DNA of 7,538 nt from Myxococcales bacterium. Its GTDB lineage: Bacteria; Myxococcota_A; Bradymonadia; Bradymonadales; Bradymonadaceae. The DNA is taken from NCBI GenBank assembly GCA_007120615.1, contig SKNI01000726.1, forward strand, positions 1 through 7,538. Reading direction: 5' to 3'. A program made the translations under genes and the position numbers. A model generated the notes under the pieces. That model ran no database searches. It saw only the letters and a program-made list of their open reading frames with translations, and had not been told where the DNA came from. Shown piece by piece: positions 1 to 6,650 of the stretch (within the stretch, counting starts at the first letter, position 1; every line of letters starts with the position of its first letter).

Positions 1-504
1 CTCTTCTCCGCCCACCAGGTAAAGGGCTTCGTCATCGCGCATCACCTCGGACATCGCTGCTGCGACGGCCTTTAGAATCTCATCGCCCACCAGGTGTCCG
101 TAGGTGTCATTGATGTTCTTGAAGTGATCAATATCGATGACCAGGAAATAGATCGGGTATTCATGTCGCCAGGCTCGCAGGCACTCTCGATTGGCATCCT
201 GCCAGAAGCTGCGGGTGTTCAATAACCCCGTGAGTCCATCGCGGGTGGCCAACTCTCGGAGCTTCTTATTTGCCTCGCAAAGGCGTTCCCATTGCCAGCC
301 GGCGAGGTATCCCATAAGGGCGAAGACGAGCATCGTGGAGCATAATAGATAGAAGAAAAGCTCCGGGTTAGAGCCGATCTCCTGTGTCGGAGATACCCCT
401 TGAAACCAGCGGATCACCAACCAGCCCAGCGGCGCTCCCAGGGACAAGAGTGCCCCGAAGAGACAGAGTGTGATTCGCCCTGTATTGGCCAGAAAAGCTG
501 TCAT
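1..504 (-). CDS. Membrane-anchored diguanylate cyclase (GGDEF domain), 3' end cut by window edge
   Basis: Reading leftward from ATG at 504-502, the frame stays open for 168 codons to base 1, so the gene is truncated by the window. Two hydrophobic segments (about residues 9-32 and 48-70) flank a short loop and should anchor it in the inner membrane. A GGDEF domain follows: the entry motif DGLTGLLN is at residues 89-96, the metal/substrate region DIDHFKNINDTYGH at 124-137, and the signature GGEE at 165-168, where the window ends. GGDEF proteins make cyclic di-GMP from two GTP; GGEEF is an active variant. Nine residues before the signature is RDDE (156-159), so the usual inhibitory RxxD site is RxxE. 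The N-terminus has no recognisable sensor domain, only the short loop between the membrane segments. The ribosome binding site is weak (GTGAG, about 8 bases before ATG). The gene lies 132 bases after the paralog pair and has its own candidate promoter. Domain call is firm; activity and full length are unknown. Confidence 0.93.
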   Translation of the reverse strand, partial: MTAFLANTGRITLCLFGALLSLGAPLGWLVIRWFQGVSPTQEIGSNPELFFYLLCSTMLVFALMGYLAGWQWERLCEANKKLRELATRDGLTGLLNTRSFWQDANRECLRAWRHEYPIYFLVIDIDHFKNINDTYGHLVGDEILKAVAAAMSEVMRDDEALYLVGGEE

Positions 505-510
505 AATTGC

Positions 511-571
511 TCACGAATAATCGATCGGAGCAGACGACCCCGTCCGCTTAACGGGAAAGCGCCCTTCGTGA
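511..571 (-). promoter_or_regulatory. Possible folded 5' leader (three-way junction) over the GGDEF ribosome binding site
   Basis: Seen on the minus strand: TCACGAA (571-565) is perfectly complementary to TTCGTGA (517-511). Between them are two further hairpins, CGCTT/AAGCG (561-557 with 549-545, seven-base loop) and GACG/CGTC (544-541 with 536-533, loop GGGT). The closing helix takes in the first part of the only Shine-Dalgarno-like sequence before the start at 504. It does not match the c-di-GMP riboswitch (GEMM) consensus as I know it. Regulation is an inference; such short stems could occur by chance. Confidence 0.3.
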
Positions 572-576
572 CGTCA

Positions 577-604
577 GGATTAGTTTCACTGTGATTCAAG
601 TCAA
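577..604 (-). promoter_or_regulatory. Candidate sigma70-type promoter of the GGDEF gene
   Basis: On the minus strand TTGACT (604-599, five of six matches to TTGACA) is followed after 16 bases by TAATCC (582-577). Transcription would begin around 570 and give a leader of about 65 bases before the ATG at 504, which is the stretch with the predicted fold. The -10 box is poor, so this is a moderate call. It would let the GGDEF gene be transcribed apart from the paralogs upstream. Confidence 0.4.
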
Positions 605-613
605 GGGTCGAGT

Positions 614-629
614 ATGTGCAAATGTGCAA
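614..629. repeat. Perfect tandem repeat of ATGTGCAA (two copies)
   Basis: The eight-base unit occurs twice back to back at 614-621 and 622-629, in the gap after the stop codon of the 747-residue gene and just upstream of the candidate -35 box of the GGDEF gene. Position and form would suit a pair of same-facing binding sites for a regulator, but no family can be named. It may be chance. Confidence 0.5.
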
Positions 630-636
630 CCGATGA

Positions 637-2880
637 TCATAGAGAAGCGGTGAGTTTCTCAAAGAGGTTGAACTTCTCTTTGGGTTCGAGCTCGGAACGG
701 TCCGACGACGTCGACAAGAAGCCGGCGACCACGGCGAAAGCTTCGGAGACGGGATCATCGGGTGATTGCAGGTAGGCAGCCAGGGCCGGGTGGTCTTCTT
801 CGAGCAGCACTTCGCCCTCTTGGAGGGTCGGTTCAAGTGAGGTGTGCTCCGTCAACAGGGCGACAAATCTGCGAACTTCGGGTTGAGTCTTCTCTCGGCG
901 CTTTTGTTGTCGCTTCGACCGCCGTCCTTCCAGTTCCTGGCGTCTCTGATGAACGTCGAAAGGCACCGATTTGCTTCGGTCCACGGAACCCCGGTCGTTA
1001 TTATCGGATCGAGCGTATCGCGCTTTGGCCTTTTGGATGAGCCGACCCAGGGGAGTGTCGGGAAATTCCTCGGGCATCTCGGGCCATTCGAAGAGTCGCT
1101 GAAATTGTCGCACGATCTGGCCCCAGGCGAGTCGCATCAGAAGCTGGTCGTTGTCAGGGGAGAAGAAGTTCTTTCTTGCCAGAAGTTGGAGGGCTTGCAG
1201 TTGAGCTGCGCGCAAATCCTCCGACAGCCGGGGGCCATTGAAGAGGTCATTGGGTTCCATATGGTCGGAGGAGATCTCGACGATCACGGGGCTCGGCAGA
1301 TGGTCTTTGGTGGGGGACTGGCTGCCCAAAAGCCGCCCCTCCTTGATATATCGGACCTGGGTGGGAGCCGAGGGGAGGCCCGGGCTGACGGTGATCTCCC
1401 AGCTGCCGGTCTGAGTTTGGAGATTGTCGAAGACGCCGGTATGGCTTGCCCAGGGATCTCGCTGAGTCCACTTTCTTCGATTCTCTTGCCACGTCGCGCC
1501 ACGCTCAAATTGGGAGGTATAGTCCTCGATCCGGTCGGTAGCGCCGCGAAATAACTCGTGAAGAGGGTAGACATTTACCCCGACTTCTACGTTTGCGGCG
1601 GGTCTGGACTGATGGCCGGAGATCGCTGGGAATTCATTATCGCCGGGCTTAACAGAGACCGACGCATGGTCAGTGCGACGCTCGCTGCTACGAATCCGGA
1701 GCACCGGTCCCGGCGGGAGATCCGACGACCGCGTGGCATCGCACTGACTGATCTGGAGTACCGAGCGGCGACCTCCTGCGCCATCGTCTTCGAGGCGCCG
1801 GGCATCGGCGATGGAGACATAATTGGGGACTCGAAATTGACGTCCCGCTTCTTCGAAAATGGGCAGGTTTTCGAAGACCGAGAGGCCCTCGAAGAGCTCC
1901 CGTTGGTCCGAGGCGCTCAAGGGACCCATCAGCGAGATGATGAGTTTTCGAAGACCCTTTCGGCGGGCGGTGATCTCCTCGGAGGAGAGGCCGTTTAGAA
2001 AGTCGGCGAGTGCCATAAAGCTGACGCGTTGTAGGCGTTGGTGAAGGGCATCCCAGGCGCCATCTTCCACAAAGGCGCTCTGTGAGAGGTTGGCCGTTAG
2101 ATGAGGAGAGTCGACATAGGCCTGGCAGCCAAAATCCGCAAAAGGGGTTTCGCGATGGTCAATGCCGATAAGGACGCCGTGCTGGAGTACATGGGTGGAA
2201 AATCGAAGGTCGTCGGTCCTCAGGGCGACCACTCCTGATTCACCGCGATGGCTATAGTTCACCGAAGACCGGGTTTCGGTGTCCAGGGCGAATCCCTTGC
2301 TGATCAGGGTGTCATCGACATAAATGGGGACCTGGGAGAATCGGCATTTTTCCGCGAGCGTCTCCACCTCCGGCAACTCGCCGCGAATACGACTGACGAA
2401 GCGCCCGAGGTGAGCCGGTCCCACCCGCCGCAGCAGCGAAATACGGGTGCCCGTACCGTGACCGGAGAATTCATCGAGGGGAGTGATCTCGTCACCGATC
2501 AGGGAGACACCGTGGGGCGTAGGATCGCCGATCTCAATCGTCAGGTCTCGAAGCCCGAGGCCCTGCGCCGCGCTGACCCCGATGGCCAGATGACGAAGGG
2601 CGTCCTGGCGCACACTTGCGCGGTGGGAAAAGGCCACCTCGTAGATCGACTGTAGCTCCTTGGTGGTCAGAGATTCGCCGTCGAAGTCGACTTGCACTCG
2701 ATTGATGGAGATGGAGAAGTCGATCCGAGTGGCCCCCAGAATATGGGCCGCTTTGACGAACTCCAGGACGTAAAAATAAGGCGAGGGGAGCTGGAATTCG
2801 CGCAGCTTCTCAAGCGCTCGTTGGCGGTCGAGGACGAATTGCCCCTGGGCGATGGGGCTGCCTTGTCGAAGTGGGGTCAT
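637..2880 (-). CDS. Hsp90/GHKL-like protein with degenerate ATPase motifs (paralog A, 747 aa)
   Basis: I do not know this protein by name; the call rests on motifs. Residues 40-54 (E40FVKA, then GATRID at 49-54) align with the MutL/Hsp90 N-box region, but A44 replaces the Mg-binding Asn. VDFDGES (64-70) sits where DxGxG belongs and is imperfect. LAIGVSAAQGLG (98-109) resembles the second glycine box and HGTGTRISLL (141-150) the terminal GTxIxL strand. VPIYVDD (184-190) and YVDSPHLTANLSQ (255-267) resemble the Hsp90 middle domain VDSEDLPLNxSRE motif, with Gln for Arg. A diverged stretch (about 310-500) leads to a block shared with paralog B around SDHMEPN (538-544). A basic, probably disordered linker (about 616-670) precedes a C-terminal module with SPDDP (706-710). 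No signal peptide or membrane segment, so probably cytoplasmic. Start chosen because the match to paralog B begins at residue 1; no strong ribosome binding site is visible. It lies 105 bases downstream of paralog B. Confidence 0.85.
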   Translation of the reverse strand: MTPLRQGSPIAQGQFVLDRQRALEKLREFQLPSPYFYVLEFVKAAHILGATRIDFSISINRVQVDFDGESLTTKELQSIYEVAFSHRASVRQDALRHLAIGVSAAQGLGLRDLTIEIGDPTPHGVSLIGDEITPLDEFSGHGTGTRISLLRRVGPAHLGRFVSRIRGELPEVETLAEKCRFSQVPIYVDDTLISKGFALDTETRSSVNYSHRGESGVVALRTDDLRFSTHVLQHGVLIGIDHRETPFADFGCQAYVDSPHLTANLSQSAFVEDGAWDALHQRLQRVSFMALADFLNGLSSEEITARRKGLRKLIISLMGPLSASDQRELFEGLSVFENLPIFEEAGRQFRVPNYVSIADARRLEDDGAGGRRSVLQISQCDATRSSDLPPGPVLRIRSSERRTDHASVSVKPGDNEFPAISGHQSRPAANVEVGVNVYPLHELFRGATDRIEDYTSQFERGATWQENRRKWTQRDPWASHTGVFDNLQTQTGSWEITVSPGLPSAPTQVRYIKEGRLLGSQSPTKDHLPSPVIVEISSDHMEPNDLFNGPRLSEDLRAAQLQALQLLARKNFFSPDNDQLLMRLAWGQIVRQFQRLFEWPEMPEEFPDTPLGRLIQKAKARYARSDNNDRGSVDRSKSVPFDVHQRRQELEGRRSKRQQKRREKTQPEVRRFVALLTEHTSLEPTLQEGEVLLEEDHPALAAYLQSPDDPVSEAFAVVAGFLSTSSDRSELEPKEKFNLFEKLTASL
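2780..2857. repeat. 78-base direct repeat, copy 1 (inside paralog A)
   Basis: Bases 2780-2857 are identical, base for base, to 5144-5221. The block codes for residues 9-33 of both paralogs, plus parts of codons 8 and 34, including every synonymous third position. Elsewhere in the homologous N-terminal and middle regions synonymous positions differ freely. Direct comparison of the two stretches shows this; the cause (gene conversion or a DNA/RNA-level constraint) is inferred. Confidence 0.95.
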
Positions 2881-2919
2881 AGGCGGTGCTCAAAATGGCT
2901 CGGGTTGTTGCCAGGGATT

Positions 2920-2952
2920 CCCATACTTCCAACCCACATGAGATCAAGCAAG
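2920..2952 (-). promoter_or_regulatory. Conserved upstream element and candidate promoter of paralog A
   Basis: Bases 2927-2952 match 5293-5318, upstream of paralog B, at 24 of 26 positions. The element lies 47 to 72 bases before the ATG at 2880, almost the same distance as in the other copy. On the minus strand it contains TTGATC (2947-2942), a possible -35 box, with TATGGG (2925-2920) 16 bases on as a weak -10. A shared regulator site is equally possible. Confidence 0.45.
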
Positions 2953-2971
2953 GGGCGCGCTCTTCAGCTGT

Positions 2972-2991
2972 CGATAACCGGGGTGTTATCG
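2972..2991 (-). terminator. Hairpin spanning the stop codon of paralog B
   Basis: CGATAAC (2972-2978) and GTTATCG (2985-2991) form a perfect 7-bp inverted repeat with a six-base loop. The TAA stop of paralog B (2988-2986) lies within one arm. There is no T tract on the transcript side, so it is not a classical Rho-independent terminator. It may weaken read-through into paralog A or protect the 3' end. Confidence 0.3.
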
Positions 2992-5244
2992 GTGCAAACC
3001 ATGCGTAATCGCTTCAAAAAAATGAATCTTTGCGTGTCGGGCCTGACGGTGTGATTCAAGAATATCGTCGAGACGTGAGTGGTTCAGGGCGTAAAAGACG
3101 GCGGCAACGGCGAATGCTTCGGCCACGGGGTCGTCGGGACTGTCGAAAAAGGCGGCCATGGTGGGATGGGTTCGGTTTACGATCACTTCTGAACTTCGAA
3201 CCACTGCGGCCGGCGAGCCGGGGGCTTTGATGACGTCGATCCGGAAGTCCTCGATGGAGCTTGCGAAGGACTCCGAGCTATATTTTTTGACCAGTGTCAG
3301 TAGCGGCGTTGACGGCTCGTTTTCTTCAGATTTTTTCTTCGCCGCTGCTTTTCTCTTCGCCGCTGCCTTTTTCTGCTCTTCCCGTTGTCGCTCGATGGCT
3401 TCTTCTCGAGCTCTTTCCTGAGCTTCACGGTCTTTCTGCTGACGGGCTTCTATCTGGGGGCTGAATTTGCGCTCGGCCCGAGAGATCAAGGTTCCCATCG
3501 GGGTTCCATGAAAGTCGGGGAGGGTCCGCCATTCGAAGAGGTTCCGAAGCTCCTCGAGAAGCGAGCCGTCGTGGATTCGACCCAGCAGGCGGTCGACGCT
3601 ATCGGTAAAAAAGAGATTGGCTGCCAGAAGCTGGAGGGCCTGCCGTTGCGCCTCGCGCAATTCTTCGGTGTACACGGGCCTGTCGAAAAAGGTGTTGGCC
3701 TCCATGTGGTCGGATTGGATCTCGATAAAAAGTGGCCGGGGGCGCTCCTCATCGTTTCGGTAGGGTCCCCGATAAAGGGGGACTCGTCGTCGCTGCAAGA
3801 GACGGTCTTCTTTGACGTAATTGATCTCGGTGCGGGCGATCTGGCGAGAGACGAGGGCAACGGCGATCGCGAAATCACCGGATGTGGAGGTCTGGGCATC
3901 TCCCTGGGTGCGATGTTTGCGAACGAAGGTCTTTCGTCGCTGCCAGCTCTGTCGATTCCGCTGGATTGCTGCGCTTCGGGCGAAGTCTGGTTCCAGATCG
4001 ACGAGGGTCTCGGCGAAGGGGGTGAGTACGCGGAGGAGATCGTATCTCTTTGGTGAATGAGGAATCCGCAGGTCTCGCTCGTCGATAAAAAGGACCGGAT
4101 CTTCCGTACTTTCAGGGGTTTTGGGAGCCATCCGAATGCTGAAGTGGAGCTCTCCTCTTCGTTGGGCGTTGGCGATAGAGATCAATTCTTCGGGGTCGTT
4201 GCATGTGGCGTTCTGGAAGATCTTTAACCTGGAAAAGACCTCCACGAGCCGGTCAATGATCGCTGGAGGAGCGTCGGTACTCAGGGATCCCATCACGGTG
4301 AAGAACCGAAACCGGAGGTCCTTTTGTTGTCGTCGGACAACCTCGTCGCTGAGAGACTCCAGGTAGTCCGCCAGGGCCAGACAGGCTGTATGGTCGAGCC
4401 GTTGGTGGAGGGCGAACCAGGCGTCGTCTTCCACAAACGCGCTCTGCGACAGGTTGGCGGTCAGGTGCGGAGAATCGACAATGGCCCGGCAGCCAAAGTC
4501 GACAAAAGGAGATCTGCGCCGGTCCTCGGCGATAAGAACCCCGTGCTGCAACACAGTGGTGTTGAAATGCTGGTTCTCGGCGGTCAGTGCGACCGCGCCG
4601 GATTCGCCCTGGTGGTGATAGTGGACGGGAGTATGACCGTCGATGACTCTGGTAAACCCATGACTGATTTGCTCTTCGTCAATGAAAATCGGAGTCCGGC
4701 AATCGGCGCATTTCTCGCGCAGCAACCCCGCCTCCGCCAGTTGCCCCCGAAGGCGATCGACGAATCGAAGAAGGTGGCCCGGCTGAAACGTACGGTGAAG
4801 CAGGATGCGCGTTCCGGGGGTGTGCTCGGAGATGGGTTGAATCGGCTCGATCTCCTCTTGCTGCAGAAAGACTCCGTGGGGCGCCTCTCCCCCGACCTCA
4901 ATACGCAGGTATCGAAGGCCCAGACCCTGGGCGGCGTTGACCCCGATCGCCAGGTGCCGAAGGGCATCCTGGCGCTGGTCTCTTCGATGGGTGAAGGCTG
5001 CCGAGTAGAGCTCCTGCAACTCTTCCGGGGTGAATTCTTCGCCGTCGAAGTCCACCTCCACGGTGTCGACGGAGAGCGAGAAGTCGATGCGCGTGGCGCC
5101 CAGTAAATTAGCCGCTTTCACGAACTCCAGGGCGTAGTAGTAGGGCGAGGGGAGCTGGAATTCGCGCAGCTTCTCAAGCGCTCGTTGGCGGTCGAGGACG
5201 AATTGCCCCTGGGCGATGGGGTTGCCTTCTCGAAGCGGGTTCAT
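2986..5244 (-). CDS. Hsp90/GHKL-like protein with degenerate ATPase motifs (paralog B, 752 aa)
   Basis: Paralog of the gene downstream; function unknown. The first 50 residues share 43 identities with paralog A, and residues 251-282 share 28 of 32, with no gap between. Motifs sit at the same numbers: E40FVKA with A44 in the N-box Asn position, GATRID 49-54, VDFDGEE 64-70, LAIGVNAAQGLG 98-109, PGTRILLH 143-150, TPIFIDE 184-190, IVDSPHLTANLSQ 255-267 with Gln for the Hsp90 SRE Arg. The region about 310-480 is diverged and some 27 residues shorter than in A; the shared block resumes at SDHMEAN (511-517). Residues about 590-645 are Lys/Glu/Arg/Ala/Gln-rich, a likely coiled coil or flexible linker longer than in A. 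SPDDP is at 702-706 near the C-terminus. No signal peptide or membrane segment. The start agrees with paralog A; GAGAG before ATG is only a weak ribosome binding site. It is the first gene of the leftward group. Confidence 0.87.
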   Translation of the reverse strand: MNPLREGNPIAQGQFVLDRQRALEKLREFQLPSPYYYALEFVKAANLLGATRIDFSLSVDTVEVDFDGEEFTPEELQELYSAAFTHRRDQRQDALRHLAIGVNAAQGLGLRYLRIEVGGEAPHGVFLQQEEIEPIQPISEHTPGTRILLHRTFQPGHLLRFVDRLRGQLAEAGLLREKCADCRTPIFIDEEQISHGFTRVIDGHTPVHYHHQGESGAVALTAENQHFNTTVLQHGVLIAEDRRRSPFVDFGCRAIVDSPHLTANLSQSAFVEDDAWFALHQRLDHTACLALADYLESLSDEVVRRQQKDLRFRFFTVMGSLSTDAPPAIIDRLVEVFSRLKIFQNATCNDPEELISIANAQRRGELHFSIRMAPKTPESTEDPVLFIDERDLRIPHSPKRYDLLRVLTPFAETLVDLEPDFARSAAIQRNRQSWQRRKTFVRKHRTQGDAQTSTSGDFAIAVALVSRQIARTEINYVKEDRLLQRRRVPLYRGPYRNDEERPRPLFIEIQSDHMEANTFFDRPVYTEELREAQRQALQLLAANLFFTDSVDRLLGRIHDGSLLEELRNLFEWRTLPDFHGTPMGTLISRAERKFSPQIEARQQKDREAQERAREEAIERQREEQKKAAAKRKAAAKKKSEENEPSTPLLTLVKKYSSESFASSIEDFRIDVIKAPGSPAAVVRSSEVIVNRTHPTMAAFFDSPDDPVAEAFAVAAVFYALNHSRLDDILESHRQARHAKIHFFEAITHGLHR
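3337..3374. repeat. Imperfect 18-20-base tandem repeat coding for Lys/Ala linker
   Basis: CTTCGCCGCTGC followed by a T-rich tail occurs at 3337-3354 and again at 3355-3374 (plus strand). It codes on the minus strand for two KAAAK-type units around residues 624-636 of paralog B. This looks like local slippage that lengthened the charged linker. Confidence 0.7.
5144..5221. repeat. 78-base direct repeat, copy 2 (inside paralog B)
   Basis: Identical to 2780-2857. It lies at the same codon positions of paralog B (residues 9-33). One base outside the block on each side the copies differ (2779 versus 5143, 2858 versus 5222). Confidence 0.95.
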
Positions 5245-5285
5245 GGGCGACTCTCGATCTTGTTCTGATTTCTAACCATGGCTTA

Positions 5286-5318
5286 CCTATGATTCCAACC
5301 CACGGGAGATCAAGCAAG
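5286..5318 (-). promoter_or_regulatory. Conserved upstream element and candidate promoter of paralog B
   Basis: Second copy of the element before paralog A; the match is 5293-5318 with 2927-2952 (two mismatches, at 5304 and 5305). It lies 49 to 74 bases before the ATG at 5244. On the minus strand TTGATC (5313-5308) is followed after 16 bases by CATAGG (5291-5286), a weak -10. It sits in the 195-base divergent gap shared with the monooxygenase gene. No convincing promoter for the rightward gene was found there. Confidence 0.45.
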
Positions 5319-5439
5319 ACCGGCGAGATCGGTGAGTGGCGCACAAGAGGCTATACCAAAAGCTGCTGGCACAGGACCGTGCATAAGCTATATAGAAGTC
5401 CGTAAGCACTCAGAGTGTCATTGTCACCCAGGCCAGCGA

Positions 5440-6630
5440 ATGGGCGAAGAGAAAATCATCATCGTAGGAGCGGGAATCGGCGGCTTATCGGCCGGGATTT
5501 GTCTGAAAGAGGCCGGCTTCTCGGTCCGCCTTCTCGAGCGCTTCGACGAGGTTCGCGAGGTCGGAGCCGGCATCTTACTGGCTCCAAACGCCTCGTCCGT
5601 GCTCTATGAGCGAGGACTGGGGACGAATCTGGAGGCTGTGAGCGCGCCCATGACCGATTTCGAGATACGCTCCTGGCGAGGCAAGGTCTTTGTGAATCGA
5701 AAGTTTGACGCCGAGGAATGGCAGGGGCCCGCTCGTATGATTCATCGCGCCGCGCTTCAGGGAGTACTCCTGGATGCGGTGGGCCGCGAGAATGTAGAGC
5801 TTTCGGCGCAGGCGGTGGGCTATGAACCAGGCGAAAACGCGGCCACCGTAGTGCTCGAGGATGGGCGCCGCGTCATCGGCCGGGCCGTGATCGGAGCCGA
5901 TGGGGTTCACTCGAAAATCCGGGAGGCCATTCAGGGCAAAGGAGAACTTCAATACCACGGATATACCTGCTGGAGAGGGATCACCGAGTCCTTTGAACAC
6001 CCAGACTTCGACTTCGGGATGCTTATGGAGATACACGGCCCCGGTCTGCGCACGGGGATGGGGTATATCGACGAGGACCGGGTCTACTGGTGGGCAACGG
6101 CGAATCGTCCGGAAGGCCAGCGCGACGAACTCCAAAGCGTAAAATCCGACCTTCTAACGACCTATCGAGAATTTCCCGATTTCTTCCACGCCATGATCGA
6201 GGCCACCCCGGTGGAGCAGGTCTTGCGAAATGATATCCACGATCGACGGCCCACGAACCAGTGGGGCCAGGGGGCTGTGACCCTTCTGGGAGACGCCGCC
6301 CACCCCATGGCGCCCAACGTCGGCCAGGGAGCCTGCAGCGCCATTGAGGACGCCGCGGTCCTGGCCCGCTGCCTGGAGCAATACGACGCCCCCGAGGAGG
6401 CGTTTCGGCTCTACGAGCGGATTCGACAGCCTCGCACGGCAGACCTTCAGAAGATCTCAAAGCAATTCGGCACCGTAGGTCAGTGGAAAAACCCCCTGGT
6501 GGTCTGGCTTCGAGAACTCTCCATGGTTCTTACTCCCCATTCGGTGATGCAACGCCAGCAACGGCGAATCTGGGACTATGACGTCGAGCGCCAGGTGCGC
6601 TCCGAACGGGGACGTCTTCGGTTGCCGTGA
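5440..6630 (+). CDS. FAD-dependent aromatic-ring/epoxidase-type monooxygenase (396 aa)
   Basis: A group A flavoprotein monooxygenase (FAD_binding_3 type), which uses NAD(P)H and O2 to hydroxylate or epoxidise a substrate. The Rossmann motif GAGIGG is at residues 10-15, with the ribose-binding E33 at the end of the second strand. The DG motif GADGVHSKIR is at 152-161 and the second FAD motif GDAAHP at 284-289, followed by NVGQGACSAIEDA (293-305). HGYTCWRGI (173-181) and the RRPTNQWGQG stretch (269-278) most resemble zeaxanthin-epoxidase-like, urate-hydroxylase (HpxO) and salicylate-hydroxylase-like members; the substrate cannot be read from sequence. Length is normal for the family and no signal peptide is present, so it is cytoplasmic. 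Start: ATG at 5440 puts the FAD motif at the usual distance; the frame is open back to GTG at 5332, but that 36-residue extension has no family counterpart. AGG at 5430-5432 is a weak ribosome binding site. No carotenoid, purine or aromatic-degradation gene is nearby. Confidence 0.9.
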   Translation: MGEEKIIIVGAGIGGLSAGICLKEAGFSVRLLERFDEVREVGAGILLAPNASSVLYERGLGTNLEAVSAPMTDFEIRSWRGKVFVNRKFDAEEWQGPARMIHRAALQGVLLDAVGRENVELSAQAVGYEPGENAATVVLEDGRRVIGRAVIGADGVHSKIREAIQGKGELQYHGYTCWRGITESFEHPDFDFGMLMEIHGPGLRTGMGYIDEDRVYWWATANRPEGQRDELQSVKSDLLTTYREFPDFFHAMIEATPVEQVLRNDIHDRRPTNQWGQGAVTLLGDAAHPMAPNVGQGACSAIEDAAVLARCLEQYDAPEEAFRLYERIRQPRTADLQKISKQFGTVGQWKNPLVVWLRELSMVLTPHSVMQRQQRRIWDYDVERQVRSERGRLRLP

Positions 6631-6650
6631 TAAAGGACCCTGGTTGGACG

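Noticed and set aside
642..660. GAGAA/TTCTC inverted repeat at the end of paralog A as a terminator
   Set aside because: Five base pairs, lies inside the coding end, and no T tract follows on the minus strand.
844..1554. 236-codon open frame on the plus strand
   Set aside because: It lies wholly opposite paralog A. The antisense frame opposite paralog B at 3385-4056 gives a similar translation only because the sense codons are conserved. No start signal or family match.
4324..5106. 260-codon open frame on the plus strand
   Set aside because: Complete antisense overlap with the conserved N-terminal half of paralog B, low-complexity shadow translation, no recognisable domain.
5367..5383. Sigma54-like promoter (TGGCAC ... 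GTGCA) before the monooxygenase
   Set aside because: The GG and GC elements are 13 bases apart instead of 12 (5368 to 5381), a spacing sigma54 does not tolerate well, and no enhancer-binding regulator is in the window.
5388..5396. CTATATAG palindrome and TATAGA as a -10 box for the monooxygenase
   Set aside because: No acceptable -35 box at 16-18 bases upstream; AT-rich octamers are common in intergenic DNA.
5332..5439. 36-residue N-terminal extension of the monooxygenase from GTG at 5332
   Set aside because: The FAD Rossmann strand normally begins within the first ten residues; the extension has no signal peptide or family similarity, and ATG at 5440 has a fitting position.
6023..6460. 145-codon minus-strand frame opposite the monooxygenase
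   Set aside because: Arg/Pro/Gly-rich shadow translation opposite the well-supported flavoprotein gene.
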